DNA from: Terriglobia bacterium
GTDB lineage: Bacteria > Acidobacteriota > UBA6911
DNA length: 64,000 nucleotides
NCBI GenBank assembly: GCA_020072565.1
Contig: JAIQGI010000021.1
Coordinates: forward strand, 62,001-126,000
Reading direction: 5' to 3'
This document shows positions 14,893 through 23,834 of this stretch, one piece after another (the first letter of the stretch is position 1; every line of letters begins with the position of its first letter). A model generated the notes under the pieces. It was not told the origin of the DNA. It saw only the letters and a program-made list of their open reading frames with translations, and did not search any database. The translations under genes and the position numbers were made by a program.

Positions 14893-16853
14893 TTTCCGCC
14901 CTCATGAACCATCTCTGGCAATCAACTCTTTTCGTGCTCGCGGCTGCGATTGTCGCGGCAGCGCTGCGGAAGAACGGCGCGCACATTCGGCACGGCGTGT
15001 GGGTTATCGCGTCGCTGAAGTTCCTGGTCCCGTTCTCTTTGTTAATTAGCGCGGGTTCGGCACTGACCGTGTTCAGGCCGCCGGCGGCCATCACTGCGGA
15101 CACGACGACGGCTGTCACGCCCTCACTGCCGCTCACGGTCGACCGATTCGCGCAGCCGTTCACGAGCGATGACTTCGTGCCGGCTGGCCCGATGCGCGCA
15201 ACGGCATCGACAACGAACTGGATACCAACGGTGCTGCTCATTATCTGGGGAGTTGGATTCCTGGCTGTGGCATGGAAGCGAATCCGTGACTGGCGACGGA
15301 TTTGCGCGGTTGTCCGTCAGAGTACGCCCGTCGCACTGCAAAGTCCCATTCCCGTTAGGTCTTCGTCAGGTCTTCTCGAACCGGGTATTGTCGGCATCTG
15401 GCATCCCGTGCTGCTCGTGCCGGCGGGCATCGAACACTGTCTTACGCCGTCGCAGCTCAACGCCGTTTTCGCGCACGAATTGCGTCACGTCCAGCGTCGC
15501 GACAACCTCACAGCCGCGATCCACATGGTCGTCGAAGCCGTGTTCTGGTTTTACCCACCGGTTTGGTGGATCGGTGCCCGGATGGTCGAGGAGCGTGAGC
15601 GCGCCTGCGACGAGTACGTGCTCGGTGCCTTCGGGGAGCCGCAAAACTATGCGGAGAGCATCCTCAACGTCTGCAAGCTGTATGTCGAGTCGCCGCTGCC
15701 ATGCGTCTCCGGCGTCAACGGATCGGACTTGAAGAAGCGCGTCGCGGCCATCATGTCCAGCCGCATCGGTGCGCGGTTGAACTTCGCGCGCAAGGCGGCG
15801 CTGACGCTCGCGGCGATCCTTGCGATCGCGCTGCCGCTCGTCGCCGGGATGCTGACGGCGCCCTTTCGCGCGCCGGCGCCCGGCCCGGCCACGGCGACGA
15901 CGGAACAATCGCCGCCGGCGAAGTTCGACCTCGTTTCGATCAGAGCGTGTTCCGGACCCACGCAATCGGGAAGTGCAGTTCCGAGTACGCCCGGTCTTCG
16001 GAGCGGCGCAACGCCCTCGGCGGCGCAGACATCGCCCGGCTACGTTTACTGGGACTGCGTGACGCTGGCCAAACTGGTCGATCAGGCCTATGCGGATAGC
16101 GACCATCCGCTGCTCAACAGCACCGTCCATCCGCAGCCGGATCCGATCACTCGTGTTTCGCGCCAGCCGAAGCGCGTAAGGGGCGGACCGTCGTGGGTCG
16201 AAACCGACATGTTCACAATCGAGGCCAAAGCCTCCGTCGACGTCACGGATGCGGGATTGGTTGGAAGGCCCAACCGGAACCTGACAACGCTGCCCGGGGC
16301 CATGAGTCAGGCGCTGCGCGCCATGCTTGAAGACAGGTTCCAGTTGAAGGTGCGGCGAGTGCAGGAACAGCAGGACTTGTACGCGCTGAAGATCGCGAAG
16401 GGCGGATTGAACAAGCAGAAGGTCACCAAGCCGACGGCGGGCGACTGCATCACGATTGAGGAATACTCCGCGTTGGCGCAACAGGGGCAGGCGCCCTACA
16501 TGCCAAAGATCTGCGGCCGCCTCCTTTCCGCGCACGAGGGATTGATCTTCAGCAGTGTCACGATGCATTGGCTGGCGGAGGTCCTGTCGTCATCGCTGGA
16601 TCGCTTTGTCGTCGACCAGACAGGAGTCGACGGGCTGTTCAACTTCGCGCTGCTCTACCCGGAGGACGGCCCGCGGGGCGATGAATTTTTCATCAGGGCG
16701 CTTGAACAGCTCGGATTGAAGCTCGAGACGACGAAAGGGCCGGCGGAGTACCTCCTCATCGAGAGCGTTCAGCGGCCGAAGCCGAATTCGCCTGATGCGG
16801 ATGCACTCCAACCGCCACCCCACGCGCAGGGACCCGGGAGGAAGCCGCGGTGA
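14889..16853 (+). CDS. BlaR1-type M56 peptidase fused to a TIGR03435 domain (copy 2)
   Basis: 654 aa from the ATG at 14889, which has a strong AAGGAGG 6 nt upstream. It has the same architecture as copy 1: membrane helices, zinc motif H196-E-L-R-H200, a transmembrane helix near 300-320 and a C-terminal TIGR03435 domain beginning AKFDLVSIRACS. The copies differ mainly in the linker and in the surface of the sensor domain, as expected if each now senses a different signal. No intact BlaI accompanies this copy, so both presumably act on the single BlaI upstream. The stop overlaps the GTG of the TonB gene. Confidence 0.9.
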   Translation: MISALMNHLWQSTLFVLAAAIVAAALRKNGAHIRHGVWVIASLKFLVPFSLLISAGSALTVFRPPAAITADTTTAVTPSLPLTVDRFAQPFTSDDFVPAGPMRATASTTNWIPTVLLIIWGVGFLAVAWKRIRDWRRICAVVRQSTPVALQSPIPVRSSSGLLEPGIVGIWHPVLLVPAGIEHCLTPSQLNAVFAHELRHVQRRDNLTAAIHMVVEAVFWFYPPVWWIGARMVEERERACDEYVLGAFGEPQNYAESILNVCKLYVESPLPCVSGVNGSDLKKRVAAIMSSRIGARLNFARKAALTLAAILAIALPLVAGMLTAPFRAPAPGPATATTEQSPPAKFDLVSIRACSGPTQSGSAVPSTPGLRSGATPSAAQTSPGYVYWDCVTLAKLVDQAYADSDHPLLNSTVHPQPDPITRVSRQPKRVRGGPSWVETDMFTIEAKASVDVTDAGLVGRPNRNLTTLPGAMSQALRAMLEDRFQLKVRRVQEQQDLYALKIAKGGLNKQKVTKPTAGDCITIEEYSALAQQGQAPYMPKICGRLLSAHEGLIFSSVTMHWLAEVLSSSLDRFVVDQTGVDGLFNFALLYPEDGPRGDEFFIRALEQLGLKLETTKGPAEYLLIESVQRPKPNSPDADALQPPPHAQGPGRKPR

Positions 16854-19798
16854 ATCTCTCCGCAGTCGTCATTGTCAGCCTAATGCTGGCGACTGCGCAA
16901 AATGCGACGCGCCCGTCTGATTTGTCTGGCCGCGTCGTGTTCTCGGACGCCGGCGTGCCGGGAGTGACGGTCAGCGCCGCACGCAGCATCGACTCGGATC
17001 CCCGCGCGGTCGGGCGGAGCGTGGCGACCCTCACGAATGAAGAGGGCGTCTTTCGGCTGGCCAATCTCGAGGACGGCACGTGGACGCTGCACGTCGAGAT
17101 GCGCGGCTTCGTCTCGATCGATCGCGATGTCGTTGTGCCGCTCACAGAGCCGCCGCTCGTCTTCGCGCTTAAGATGCGGCCGTTTGAAGAAATCGTACGG
17201 AGCGGCGGCGCGAGGGTCGCATCGGCAGACGCATCCCTTCCTCGCGCAGCCCCGCCCGTCGCCGCGCCACCCGACGAGCCCGGCATTATCAACGGCAGCC
17301 TCACCAACGGCGCCGCGACGCCATTCGCACTGCCACGCGCGATTGGCAACAACCGCCCGCGCCTTGGACGGCTCTACTACGGCAGTTTCACAAGCAACCT
17401 GGCGAATTCCGCGTTGAACGCGCGGCCCTATTCGTTTGGCGGCTCGGCCGTCGCTGCGGACACGAGCAATGTCCAACTCGGTTTCAATCTGGGCGGGCCG
17501 TTCAGGATTCCGTGGCTGATCGCGCACGGCCCGATGATGACGCTCGGGCTCGACTACGGCGCCAACAGCAACGCGACGGCGCAGTCCGCGTTCATGCCTA
17601 CTGGGGCGGAGCGCGCCGGCGATTTCTCGCAGTCCGCCACAATAGTCCACGATCCGCTGACAGGCCTGCCGTTCGCCGACAACACGATTCCCGCCGATCG
17701 GATCAGTCCGCAGGCGACGGCACTGTTCGCATATTACCCGTTGCCAAACACGACGACGGAGGGCGCGAACTTTCAGCGGGCGATCGCGACCGGGACGCGG
17801 CAGGGCTCGGCACGATTTCAGACATGGTACGCACTGACGCGGCGCGATCGGATACAGGGCGACGTCTCAGGACGGCGTTCCGTCGCCGAGTCGGTCAACC
17901 TGTTTGATTTCACCGATGCGCGGCGCCAGAATTCGTTCGACGCAAAAATCGACTGGACGCACACCTTCTCGCAGCGCCTGCAGATGACCAGCCGATACCG
18001 GTACATGCAATCAGTTGCAACGCTGACGCCGTTTTTCGCGAATCGGATCGACGTCTCGGCAGACGCCGGCATCGCGGGTAACGATCGGAGTTCAGTGAAT
18101 TGGGGACCGCCAACGGTCGCGTTTCCGACCATCGCCGACCTGGATGACGTTGAATATCAGCGCACTGTAACGTTTCTGCACGCCCTTGGCGTCTCGTTCC
18201 TGTGGAGGCGTGGCGGACACAACATGACTTTCGGTGGCGACGTCAACCGGACGGCGTTCGATCAGGCGGCGCAGCCGGATGCGCGCGGGACGTTGTCGTT
18301 CACGGGCGCGGCCACCGGCAACGCGCTCGCCGATTTTCTGTTGGGCATTCCGACAACCAGCTCGATGGCTCTCGGCACCACACACACCGTGCTGCGCGGA
18401 GCGACGTTCGACGCCTACTTCACCGACGATTTCCGGATCGCGACGGGCTTCACGCTCAATGTCGGCGCGCGTTGGGAGTACGAGTCGCCGTTCACCGAGC
18501 GGGAAGGCCGGCTCGCCAACTTCGATGTCGTACCCGGTTTTGCGGCCGTCAGTCCCGTGCTTGCGAGCGATCCCGTCGGATCGCTTACCGGCCGCCGCTA
18601 CCCGGCGTCGTTGCTGCGCGTCGACAAGCGCGGCATCGAGCCTCGCATCGCCGTCTCCTGGCGGCCGAAGCTCACGTCGTCTCTCGTCATTCGCGCGGGA
18701 TACGGCCTGTACCGTAATCTTGGCACGTACCAGTCGCTGGCGCTCCTCCTCGCGCAGCAGCCGCCGTTCGCGAAGACGTTCAGCATCCAGAACACACCGG
18801 CGACGCCGCTGACGCTTGCCAATCCGTTTCCCGCATCTCTACCGGCGAACTCGAACACGTTCGCAATCGATCCGGATTATCGCGCCGGCTTTTCGCATTC
18901 ATGGCAGATAACGGTGCAGAGCGAGCTCCCCGCGTCGATGACGGTGATCGCCGGTTACTTCGCGAATCGCGGCACGCATCTCATGCAGGCGTTTCTGCCG
19001 AACACGTACCCGGCAGGCGCGGTCAATCCATGTCCAGCCTGTCCAACCGGTTTCATCTATGTCACATCGAACGGCACTTCCAGCAGAGATGCGGCACAGT
19101 TCACGCTACGCCGCCGTTTGCACAACGGGTTCACGGCAGGCCTACAGTACACGCTCGCCAAGGCGACCGACGACGCGGCGACCTTCAACAATAGCGGGAT
19201 CGAGCCGGGCTCGCTGGCGATAGCGCAGGATTGGCTCAACCTTGCCGCCGAGCGCGCGCCGTCCTCGTCCGATCAGCGGCATCTGGTTTCGATCCAGTTT
19301 CAGTACGGCACCGGCAGGCGTCTGACCGGCGGCATGCTCGAGGACTCGAAGATGGGACGGATTTTCAACGGATGGACCGTCGACGGCCAGTTGAACGCCG
19401 GCAGCGGATTGCCGTTCACGCCGGTGGCATTCGTCGCCGTCAACGGCACAGGCGTCGTCGGAGTGCGGCCACGGCTCACAGGTGAATCGCCGGCGCCGAC
19501 GGCAGCCGGGGCGTACGCCAATGTGGCTGCCTACGCCGCGCCGTTGCCTGGCGCCTGGGGCGACGCAGGACGAAACTCGATTCGGGGACCGTCGCAGTTC
19601 ACGCTCGACATGTCGGTTGCAAGGACGTTCCTGCTGCCCCGTCGGTTGCGGATCGACTGGCGGGTCAACGCGACGAACGTCCTCAACCATGTCACGTTCT
19701 CGTCGATCAACACGGTGATCACGAGTCCGCAGTTCGGCTTGCCCACGCGCACAAACGCGATGCGGCGGATTCAGATGTCGTTGGTGTTCGGGTTCTGA
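16850..19798 (+). CDS. TonB-dependent receptor, Oar-like, with carboxypeptidase-regulatory-like domain
   Basis: 982 aa, GTG start overlapping the previous stop. Signal peptide at about 1-17 (MNLSAVVIVSLMLATAQ), then a CarboxypepD_reg-type beta-sandwich (SGRVVFSDAGVPGVTVSAA...GVFRLANLEDGTWTLHVEMRGF, described in parts). A long outer-membrane beta-barrel follows, ending in the usual aromatic C-terminus (VFGF). Such receptors are greatly expanded in Acidobacteria and usually take up or bind polymers. Co-transcription with BlaI/BlaR1 suggests a receptor induced by an extracytoplasmic signal. Substrate not predictable. Confidence 0.88.
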   Translation: MNLSAVVIVSLMLATAQNATRPSDLSGRVVFSDAGVPGVTVSAARSIDSDPRAVGRSVATLTNEEGVFRLANLEDGTWTLHVEMRGFVSIDRDVVVPLTEPPLVFALKMRPFEEIVRSGGARVASADASLPRAAPPVAAPPDEPGIINGSLTNGAATPFALPRAIGNNRPRLGRLYYGSFTSNLANSALNARPYSFGGSAVAADTSNVQLGFNLGGPFRIPWLIAHGPMMTLGLDYGANSNATAQSAFMPTGAERAGDFSQSATIVHDPLTGLPFADNTIPADRISPQATALFAYYPLPNTTTEGANFQRAIATGTRQGSARFQTWYALTRRDRIQGDVSGRRSVAESVNLFDFTDARRQNSFDAKIDWTHTFSQRLQMTSRYRYMQSVATLTPFFANRIDVSADAGIAGNDRSSVNWGPPTVAFPTIADLDDVEYQRTVTFLHALGVSFLWRRGGHNMTFGGDVNRTAFDQAAQPDARGTLSFTGAATGNALADFLLGIPTTSSMALGTTHTVLRGATFDAYFTDDFRIATGFTLNVGARWEYESPFTEREGRLANFDVVPGFAAVSPVLASDPVGSLTGRRYPASLLRVDKRGIEPRIAVSWRPKLTSSLVIRAGYGLYRNLGTYQSLALLLAQQPPFAKTFSIQNTPATPLTLANPFPASLPANSNTFAIDPDYRAGFSHSWQITVQSELPASMTVIAGYFANRGTHLMQAFLPNTYPAGAVNPCPACPTGFIYVTSNGTSSRDAAQFTLRRRLHNGFTAGLQYTLAKATDDAATFNNSGIEPGSLAIAQDWLNLAAERAPSSSDQRHLVSIQFQYGTGRRLTGGMLEDSKMGRIFNGWTVDGQLNAGSGLPFTPVAFVAVNGTGVVGVRPRLTGESPAPTAAGAYANVAAYAAPLPGAWGDAGRNSIRGPSQFTLDMSVARTFLLPRRLRIDWRVNATNVLNHVTFSSINTVITSPQFGLPTRTNAMRRIQMSLVFGF

Positions 19799-19799
19799 A

Positions 19800-21905
19800 A
19801 TGAAACTCATGATCGTGACACAGCTGGCATTATTAGCCGCAGCGGCGGGGCTCGGCCTGCCGGTTGTGGGACAGCAGCAGCCGCGACCGACGTTTCGCGC
19901 GTCCGTAAATCTCATCGTGCAGACGGTAAGCGTGAAGGACAAACAGGGCAAGCCTATCCTCGGCCTTACTGCCAAGGATTTCATTGTAACCGAGGATGGG
20001 CAGAGGCAGGAGATCGCATTTGTAGAGTACGAGGCGCTGGACACGACGCCGCTCGCGCCGTTGACCGTCCTGACGACGGAGACCGAACGCATGCCAAGCG
20101 CGCCGGTGACTTCGCTCCCGCCGCTGACGAAGGGGACGGTCGCAATTCCTTCGACCGCCAATACGAAGTACCTCGGCCGTCGGCTCGTGGTCCTGTATTT
20201 CGATCTCATCGGCATGTCGTTCTTCGATAAAGGGCGAACGTTCTCGAGCGCTGCCGAATATGTCGCGAAGCGGATGACAGCGGCCGACATGGTCGCCGTC
20301 ATGGTCTTCCAGGGCCGAGGCGTCGAGCTGCGAAAGGACTTCACGGATGATCGGATGGCGCTCGCCGAGGTAGTTCGGCAACTCGCGATCGAAGCAGACG
20401 ACGCGCGACAGAATCAGTTCTTGGCCGGTTTCGATCCAGGCGGCGCATTCGGCGAGGACAGCCCAACATTCAATCTCTTCGCCACGGATCGTCAACTAAA
20501 CGCGCTGCAGACGGCGGTCACCGATCTCGGACCGCTCCGGCAGGCGAAGACGCTGATCTATTTTGGCAGCGGATTGCGGGACACGGGCGGCTACGCGAAC
20601 ATCGCGCAGCTGCGCGCGACAGTGAACGCGGCCGTCCGCGCCAACGTGACCCTCAATCCGATCGACGCACGCGGACTCGAGGCAATTCCGCCCATGGGCG
20701 ACGCGACCCAATCGTCGGCGGGCGGCGCCGGCATGTTCTCGGGGACGATCGCGCAGATGGCGGTCTCGCGCGCAGACCGCGAGCGCGACCTGCTATATGC
20801 GATTGCGAAAGACACCGGAGGACGCGCGACATTCGATACGAACGATCTCGCACGCGGCATCGCGGACGCCGCGGGCACGATCGGCAGCTACTACACTCTC
20901 GGTTACTACTCGAACAATACTGCGACCGACGGAAGGTACCGCCGCGTGAAGGTGACGCTGGCCGATGGGGTCGCAGCGGAGCTGTCCTATCGACAGGGGT
21001 ACTACGGCGAAAAGGACTACAGCAAATTCAACGCCTTCGACAAGGAGCGCCAACTCTCCGAGGCGCTCAGGCTGGAGGATCCGATCACCGACGTCCCGAT
21101 GGCGCTGGAGCTAAATTATTTTCAGATCAGCAGCGTCGAGTACTTCGTCCCGATCTCGGTCCGCATGCCGGGCGGTGATCTGGCGCGGCTCCGGCCGGAC
21201 GGGTCGTCGAAGTCGCGCATCGACATGATCGGCGAGATCAAGGACGAATACGGCGTGACCATGCGGAACTGGCGCGATCTGATCGAGTTCTCGCTCGATC
21301 AGAACGAGGCCGGCCGTGTCGCGAGCCGGCCGATTCAGTACGAGACCGGATTTTCCCTGCTGCCCGGCAAATACACGATCAAGGTGCTTGCGCGCGACGC
21401 GACGGCGGGTCGCATCGGGACCTATCTGCACTCGTTCACGATTCCAAATCTCGAACAGGAACAGACGAAACTGCCCACGAGTTCGGTCGTCATCACCCAG
21501 CAGCGCGTGGCCGGCGCCGACGCGCTCTTCACCGTCAAGCAGAAGATTCCAATCGCGGTCGCCAATCCGCTCTTTCACGACGGCCAGCGGCTCGTGCCGA
21601 ACGTCACGCGCACTCTTCAAACCAACCGTCCCCTTTACGTGTTCCTGCAAGCATACGAGCGGAGTGCCGAAACGATGCGCCCCCTGGCGGCGTACGTGAC
21701 GTTCATCCGCGATGGCGTGAAGGTCTTGGAAACGGACACGCTCGAAATCAACGAATGGGATCCAAAACTCAAGGGCGTGCCCATCCGGTTCACCATTCAG
21801 CTCAGCAGCCTCGAACCCGGTCCGTACGACTGCCAGATCAGCGTGCTCGATCCCATCGGCAACCATGCCGCCTTCTGGCGAGCCCCGGTGATGATTGTGC
21901 GGTAG
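19800..21905 (+). CDS. VWFA-related acidobacterial (TIGR03436) exported protein
   Basis: 701 aa, starting 1 nt after the TonB-receptor stop. Signal peptide (about 1-25, ending VVGQQQ), then FRASVNLIVQTVSVKDKQGKPI...GLTAKDFIVTEDGQRQEIAFVE, the hallmark start of TIGR03436 proteins (described in parts). A von Willebrand factor A-like domain follows: LVVLYFDLIGMSF stands for the metal-site strand, although the canonical DxSxS is degenerate. The C-terminal 300 residues are beta-rich. Likely periplasmic or surface protein working with the receptor. Function of this family is not established. Confidence 0.85.
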   Translation: MKLMIVTQLALLAAAAGLGLPVVGQQQPRPTFRASVNLIVQTVSVKDKQGKPILGLTAKDFIVTEDGQRQEIAFVEYEALDTTPLAPLTVLTTETERMPSAPVTSLPPLTKGTVAIPSTANTKYLGRRLVVLYFDLIGMSFFDKGRTFSSAAEYVAKRMTAADMVAVMVFQGRGVELRKDFTDDRMALAEVVRQLAIEADDARQNQFLAGFDPGGAFGEDSPTFNLFATDRQLNALQTAVTDLGPLRQAKTLIYFGSGLRDTGGYANIAQLRATVNAAVRANVTLNPIDARGLEAIPPMGDATQSSAGGAGMFSGTIAQMAVSRADRERDLLYAIAKDTGGRATFDTNDLARGIADAAGTIGSYYTLGYYSNNTATDGRYRRVKVTLADGVAAELSYRQGYYGEKDYSKFNAFDKERQLSEALRLEDPITDVPMALELNYFQISSVEYFVPISVRMPGGDLARLRPDGSSKSRIDMIGEIKDEYGVTMRNWRDLIEFSLDQNEAGRVASRPIQYETGFSLLPGKYTIKVLARDATAGRIGTYLHSFTIPNLEQEQTKLPTSSVVITQQRVAGADALFTVKQKIPIAVANPLFHDGQRLVPNVTRTLQTNRPLYVFLQAYERSAETMRPLAAYVTFIRDGVKVLETDTLEINEWDPKLKGVPIRFTIQLSSLEPGPYDCQISVLDPIGNHAAFWRAPVMIVR

Positions 21906-22040
21906 TACTCTACCAATCGAAGAAGTCTTGTTCTGTGTTGTCACCAAGCGATTCTCCCTTGCCCCTGAATAGCAATGCTTATAAAGTTCTCGCCATAATA
22001 ACTGGCGGCTTCGCGTGGCTTTTCCTGCTCGGAGGACACC

Positions 22041-23741
22041 ATGTTGAGTTACGCACGACAGATGATTGCCTGCGTCATGACACTGTTTTGTCTCGCGGCA
22101 AGCCTGGGAGCCGCCCATCAGATTGGAACGGCCCAGCCTGCCACTCCACAAAGCGCGAAGACGACCGTTGACAACGCGATTGCGCTCTGGAACAAGGGCG
22201 AATTCGAGGCGGCGCTGGCCGAGTTTCGGAAGAGTATCGAAGCCGATGCCGGCAACCTGGCGCTTCACGCGAAATTCGCGAAGGCGGTTATGGGGGACCC
22301 ACGCGCTCGGCGCCCCGACGCTGCGGCGAAGGCGCTCGCTGATCTGCGGGGTCTCTACGCCCGCTGGATGACGGAAAACCCGGCGCGGGCAGTCTATCCC
22401 TATGCCGCTGCGCTGCTGCTGGATCGGACCCAGGCATCCAGGAAGGAACAACTGCTGCTGAAGGCGGCAGCACTGGATCGGAGGATTGTCGAGCCCTACG
22501 TGGAGCTCGTCAATCTCCACAGCGGATATGACGACGCGCTTGCGCTGACCTACGCGAAGAAGGCGCTCGAGATCAAGCCGGCCGACATTCCGTTGCAAGT
22601 CATGTACGCCAGAGTGTTGTGGTCGGTCGACCGGACCGCCGCGCGGCGATACTACGACGGCCTGCTCAAACGGGCGGCGGGCACCAAGGAAGGTGCTGTC
22701 GCGTTCCAACATTTGATCATGAACGTCGAAGACCCGGCCGAGACGGGTGCGCTGGTTGAACACTTCCGGCGCGATTTCCCCAATCAATGGACGCCGTCAT
22801 TCTATAAAAACCCCGATTTGTTCGCCTGGTATTTCACAAAGCAGCCAGAAAAGGGACTGGCATTCGCGACGGAAATGCTTGCGGCAGCCGACCAACCCCA
22901 ACCGACCGGAGCTCGCTCCCCGGTGAGCTGGTTCGACGAGCTCCTGACTATCTCCGGCGGCGACTTCAAGTCGGTTTGGCAGCGGATCCACGAGTACGCG
23001 CAGACCATCGTTGATGCGCAGAGCCTCATCCGCGGGAAAAAAGGCGCCGAAGCTCTTGCCCGGCTCGAGAAGGTCAGAACGCCGCTTCCCATTGAGGATC
23101 TGACACAGTTGACGCTGGTTCGTGCCCAGGCACTCGCCGTATCCGGCGATGTGCCCAAGGCGTACGAGATGCTGGCGGCAGAGTTGGAGCGCGAGGTCGT
23201 TCCCGAGTATCAGGAAGCCATTGTCAAATACGGGACGACGCTGGGCAAGTCTGCAAGACAGATCGACGCTGAAATCCGGATTCGCCGGGTGGCGAAGGCT
23301 GAGCCTTTCAAGGATTTCGACCTGTCGAAACTCGGAAGCCGAGAGCAGGTCAAGCTATCGGATCTCCGAGGCAAGGTTGTTCTGGTCGACTTCTGGTTTC
23401 CTGGCTGACACACTTGTTGTGTGGAGTTCCCACACCTCGAAGAACTGGTCAGGAAATACGGACGCAGGGGTTTCGTCATGATCACCGTGAACACGAGACC
23501 CGAGTCGAACGCCGATGGCGTCGAATTCATGGCTAAAAAACTCTACCACTTCACGAATCTGACCGCGGCGTCAAGCGGATGGGCGGCGAGCGAGTACAAG
23601 TTCTGGGGGGCACCCACGACGGTACTGCTGGATCAGCAAGGCCGAGAGATCATGCGGCACGTTGGATTCAGTCTCGCTGGCGTGCGCGCGATGGAAGCCG
23701 GAATCGACACGTTGCTGCGACAGGGAACGCGAACGAGGTAA
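22041..23741 (+). CDS. TPR-thioredoxin (TlpA-like) protein with in-frame UGA at the active site, probable selenoprotein
   Basis: 566 aa if the TGA at 23406-23408 is read through. GGAGG sits 5 nt before the ATG; signal peptide about 1-28. Residues 35-400 are helical and TPR-like. From about 430 a redoxin domain begins (KLSDLRGKVVLVDFWFPG), followed by the TGA (residue 456) and, in the same frame, H-T-C-C-V-E-F-P-H-L-E-E-L and a complete thioredoxin C-terminus. Family members have CxxC here; the TGA replaces exactly the first cysteine, giving UxxC. A hairpin suitable for SECIS follows. The alternative is a Cys-to-stop mutation (pseudogene), but the rest of the domain shows no decay. No selenium genes lie in the window. 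Confidence 0.7.
23419..23435 (+). promoter_or_regulatory. Candidate bacterial SECIS hairpin
   Basis: GTGTGG-AGTTC-CCACAC forms a perfect 6-bp stem with a 5-nt loop having G at its second position. The loop begins 16 nt after the TGA codon, at the lower edge of the spacing reported for bacterial SECIS elements. The 5' arm can alternatively pair with CACAC directly after the TGA. Confidence 0.45.
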
Positions 23742-23834
23742 GGCGCTCCGTTGCAGAGACCGCGGGTGTCAAGGGAAGGCGCGTATCGAAGCCCGTCCCC
23801 CACCGATCCCAATCAGGGCGGAACAGCGAAGTGG

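Noticed and set aside
15366-16568. Minus-strand 400-aa frame opposite BlaR1 copy 2
   Set aside because: Arg-rich shadow caused by high third-position GC; no start site, no domain, and a similar shadow exists opposite copy 1.
21111-22787. Minus-strand 558-aa frame opposite the VWFA gene and the TPR gene
   Set aside because: It crosses two genes and an intergenic gap, has no ribosome site and no domain.
23406-23741. Frameshift or separate 106-aa gene after the TPR protein
   Set aside because: The downstream part is in the same frame as the upstream part, so no frameshift is involved; in-frame UGA at the catalytic position explains it better.
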